A stretch of DNA of 5,876 nucleotides from Hyphomicrobiales bacterium (GTDB taxonomy: Bacteria > Pseudomonadota > Alphaproteobacteria > Rhizobiales > Beijerinckiaceae), in contig JAQGKN010000600.1 in the NCBI GenBank assembly GCA_028290085.1, forward strand, positions 1-5,876. Direction: 5' to 3'. Positions 4,382-5,876 of the stretch are shown here, in pieces. Numbering within the stretch: the first letter of the stretch is position 1; each line of letters begins with the position of its first letter. The notes below the pieces were generated by a model, which ran no database searches, was not told the origin of the DNA, and worked only from the letters and a program-made list of their open reading frames with translations. The translations under genes were made by a program, and so were the position numbers.

Positions 4382-5395
4382 TTACTTGGCCAGCTCGATC
4401 ACGTCCGGGGACGCGTTCACCACTTTCAGCGTGATCCGCTCCAGTTCCTGATAAGGCATGGGCTCGATCGTCAAGGAGAGGCGCTTGGCATCGGCCAGAA
4501 AGGCCGGATCCTTCATCGTGCTCTCAAACGCAGCGCGCAGCATGGCCACACGGTCGGCCGGGACGCCAGGCGGAAGAAAGACGCTTCGGCCAAAGTCTGA
4601 TTCGGCGGAGAGAAATTCCGCGACCTGCTTCTGCACCGGGTCGGTCATCAACTCCGCCAGCGTCGGGACATTGAGCGCGCTCGGGTCTCGCGTGATCGAG
4701 GCGAAAACGATCGGCTTGATGCGGCCATCGGCAATGGCCTCGGGCATGGCGAGTTGCACGCTGACCCAGGAAGCACCCCGACCCTCAATCTCGCCGCGCT
4801 CCATCGCCAAATTGAGATCGGCCGCGCCCTTGTAGCCCGTCACGATCTTGAACTTGGTGCCGAGAAACCTGTTCAGCAGATTCGGCACGATGAAGGTCGG
4901 CGAGCTTGGGCCCGTGGCTCCGATGATGACCTCGGTTTTCTTGGCCTCTTCGATGGTCTGCGCCTTGGCGCTATGCCACAGCGCCAGCATGTTGCGCACC
5001 GGCGCCATATTGCCGAGCCACAACCATTGGCGTGCATCGTATTTGGCATATTGGGGCTGCAGCACCTGGTTCAGCACAATGGTTTGCTGCGTCATCGCCA
5101 TGTTGAGCCCATCGGCGGGCATCACGCTCTGGATCGTATTGGCGAGTTGCAGACCACCCGACTGTCCGCCGGTGTATTTGATGATGATCTTGGGATTTTC
5201 AGGAATGTATTTGGGCATATGCTCGGCCAGCACCTGCGCATAAGGCCCGAAACTTCCCCCAGGATCAGAACCGACAATGAAGAAGATGTTCTTGCCGCGA
5301 TAGAAATCCGCGAGTGCATCCGCCTGCGCGGGCAGGCTGGCGAGAGTTGCCGCGACGGCGAGGCAGGCGCTCGCGGCGCGAAACAGTCTGTGCAT
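4382..5395 (-). CDS. TctC/Bug-family periplasmic solute-binding protein (tripartite tricarboxylate transporter type)
   Basis: The complete protein has 337 residues. A Sec signal peptide covers 1-25 (basic start, hydrophobic core, AQA cleavage site), so the mature protein is periplasmic. Family features follow: FIVGSDPGGSFGPYA near 39-53 (the ligand-binding loop after the first strand), IPENPKIIIKYTGGQSGG, ADGLNMAMTQQT, VIIGATGPSSPTF, and the C-terminal FLPPGVPADRVAMLRAAF segment. TctC/Bug proteins bind carboxylates or related small organic compounds and deliver them to a TctA/TctB permease; many are orphans, as here, with no permease genes in the window. The ligand cannot be predicted. The ATG at 5395 is preceded by a G-rich GGGGG seven bases upstream. 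The gene lies 63 bp downstream of the Ldh_2 oxidoreductase on the same strand, suggesting co-transcription and that the bound compound, or a product of it, is a 2-hydroxy or 2-oxo acid. No terminator is visible after the stop. Confidence 0.93.
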   Translation of the reverse strand: MHRLFRAASACLAVAATLASLPAQADALADFYRGKNIFFIVGSDPGGSFGPYAQVLAEHMPKYIPENPKIIIKYTGGQSGGLQLANTIQSVMPADGLNMAMTQQTIVLNQVLQPQYAKYDARQWLWLGNMAPVRNMLALWHSAKAQTIEEAKKTEVIIGATGPSSPTFIVPNLLNRFLGTKFKIVTGYKGAADLNLAMERGEIEGRGASWVSVQLAMPEAIADGRIKPIVFASITRDPSALNVPTLAELMTDPVQKQVAEFLSAESDFGRSVFLPPGVPADRVAMLRAAFESTMKDPAFLADAKRLSLTIEPMPYQELERITLKVVNASPDVIELAK

Positions 5396-5435
5396 GGCAT
5401 TTCCCCCAATAGATCTTTGTTTTTTGTCTTCTGCG

Positions 5436-5452
5436 CGGCGCCTTATGCGCCG
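5436..5452. repeat. Short hairpin between the Ldh_2 and binding-protein genes
   Basis: CGGCGC at 5436-5441 pairs with GCGCCG at 5447-5452 around a five-base loop. It begins seven bases after the Ldh_2 stop codon. Leftward it is followed by an A-rich stretch rather than a T-run, so it is not an intrinsic terminator; it may be an mRNA processing or stability element within the operon, or chance. Confidence 0.35.
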
Positions 5453-5458
5453 ATGCAG

Positions 5459-5876
5459 TCAGTTGGTCACGGCGGGCATGGGCACGCCGAGCTGTTCGGC
5501 GAGCGTCCGAAGTTCATCCCAGCTCTTGGCTCCGACGCGAACGCCGTTCGTACGCGCGCGCGCGGCCGCCGCGGCACCGCGTTCGCCAGGAAGGCGGATA
5601 TCCTCCGCCCCCTCCATGCGAGGCAAGCCATGGATGATGCCCGTGAGCACGTCGATGTCGGATGTAAAATCACCGACGGCCCGGAAGCGAGCGATATCGA
5701 TCAGGATCATCGTCGCATTTTGCCCATGACGGCGCTTGCCATTGGGCCCGAGCATAGCCGAGAGGACGGGCGCTCCGGCGAGGACACTGGTCAGACACTC
5801 ATTCATGAGAGCAAGTCCCGCACCCTTGGCGCCGCCCATTGGCAGGGGGATGACCGCTTCGCTCGCGTCCGTCGTC
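5459..5876 (-). CDS. Ldh_2-family NAD(P)-dependent oxidoreductase (malate/L-lactate dehydrogenase type), 5'-truncated by the window edge
   Basis: The frame stays open to the right edge, so only the C-terminal 138 residues are visible; the family is usually about 340 long. PLPMGGAKGAGLALMNECL matches the conserved Ldh_2 segment (commonly GG-x-KGYGLALM-x-E) that helps form the cofactor site. It is followed by the family's C-terminal pattern: IDIARFRAVGDF, an RLPGERGAAAA segment and a final GVRVGAKSWDELRTLAEQLGVP. The ATG at 5839 is internal, not the start. This family (including YlbC/AllD and YiaK/DlgD-type enzymes) interconverts 2-hydroxy and 2-oxo acids with NAD(P); the N-terminal catalytic His is outside the window, so specificity cannot be judged. 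It is on the same strand as, and 63 bp upstream of, the TctC-type gene, probably one operon for uptake and oxidation of an organic acid. Confidence 0.93.
   Translation of the reverse strand, partial: TTDASEAVIPLPMGGAKGAGLALMNECLTSVLAGAPVLSAMLGPNGKRRHGQNATMILIDIARFRAVGDFTSDIDVLTGIIHGLPRMEGAEDIRLPGERGAAAAARARTNGVRVGAKSWDELRTLAEQLGVPMPAVTN

Noticed and set aside
4848..5243. Plus-strand 131-codon ORF opposite the binding-protein gene
   Set aside because: It is a shadow frame of a clear TctC-family gene, without its own ribosome binding site or domain.
5122..5409. Minus-strand ORF starting at an ATG a few bases upstream of the binding-protein start
   Set aside because: It is out of frame with the signal peptide and family motifs, and its product is Ser/Arg-rich without a domain.
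5436..5452. Hairpin after the Ldh_2 gene as an intrinsic terminator
   Set aside because: The stem is short and is followed leftward by A-rich rather than T-rich sequence, so termination there is unlikely.

Overview
The window is G+C-rich, ordinary-looking chromosomal DNA. Its gene set (rhizobial-type phospholipase D, a bacterial SWIB protein, an orphan TctC/Bug-type binding protein, a GT87 membrane glycosyltransferase) and its promoter style (EcfG-like GGAAC-N16/17-CGTT) point to an alphaproteobacterium, most likely Hyphomicrobiales (Bradyrhizobium/Methylobacterium/Bosea-like). That assignment is inference from family content, with no marker gene present. I see no rRNA, tRNA, CRISPR array, insertion sequence, phage gene or origin.

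Layout, left to right. (1) 1-1145 (+): the C-terminal ~380 residues of a two-HKD phospholipase D-like protein whose start lies off the left edge. (2) 1109-1876 (-): a complete endonuclease/exonuclease/phosphatase (EEP) family protein, convergent with the PLD gene and overlapping its 3' end by 37 bp. (3) 2025-2249 (+): a 74-residue, about 40% proline acidic small protein, divergent from EEP. (4) 2250-2463: a short structured intergenic stretch with a clear Rho-independent terminator for the leftward SWIB gene. (5) 2464-2763 (-): a 99-residue SWIB/MDM2-domain protein. (6) 2764-3106: a gene-poor stretch holding the SWIB promoter and leader and one doubtful 23-codon ORF. (7) 3107-4369 (+): a polytopic GT87/DUF2029 glycosyltransferase. 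(8) 4382-5395 (-): an exported TctC/Bug-type solute-binding protein. (9) 5459-5876 (-): the C-terminal part of an Ldh_2-family (malate/L-lactate dehydrogenase type) oxidoreductase, running off the right edge and probably co-transcribed with the binding protein.

The most notable signal is regulatory. Three small or stress-type genes (EEP, proline-rich protein, SWIB) are each preceded, at a sensible distance and in the right orientation, by a sequence resembling the promoter of the alphaproteobacterial general stress response sigma factor EcfG. The SWIB copy is an exact match; the other two each have one mismatch in the nine core bases. This suggests 1109-2860 is a small general-stress-response cluster. 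The right third is unrelated: a membrane glycosyltransferase and an organic-acid uptake/oxidation pair. I did not find a clearly new multi-gene system; the stress-promoter cluster and the tiny proline-rich and SWIB proteins are what merit a second look.
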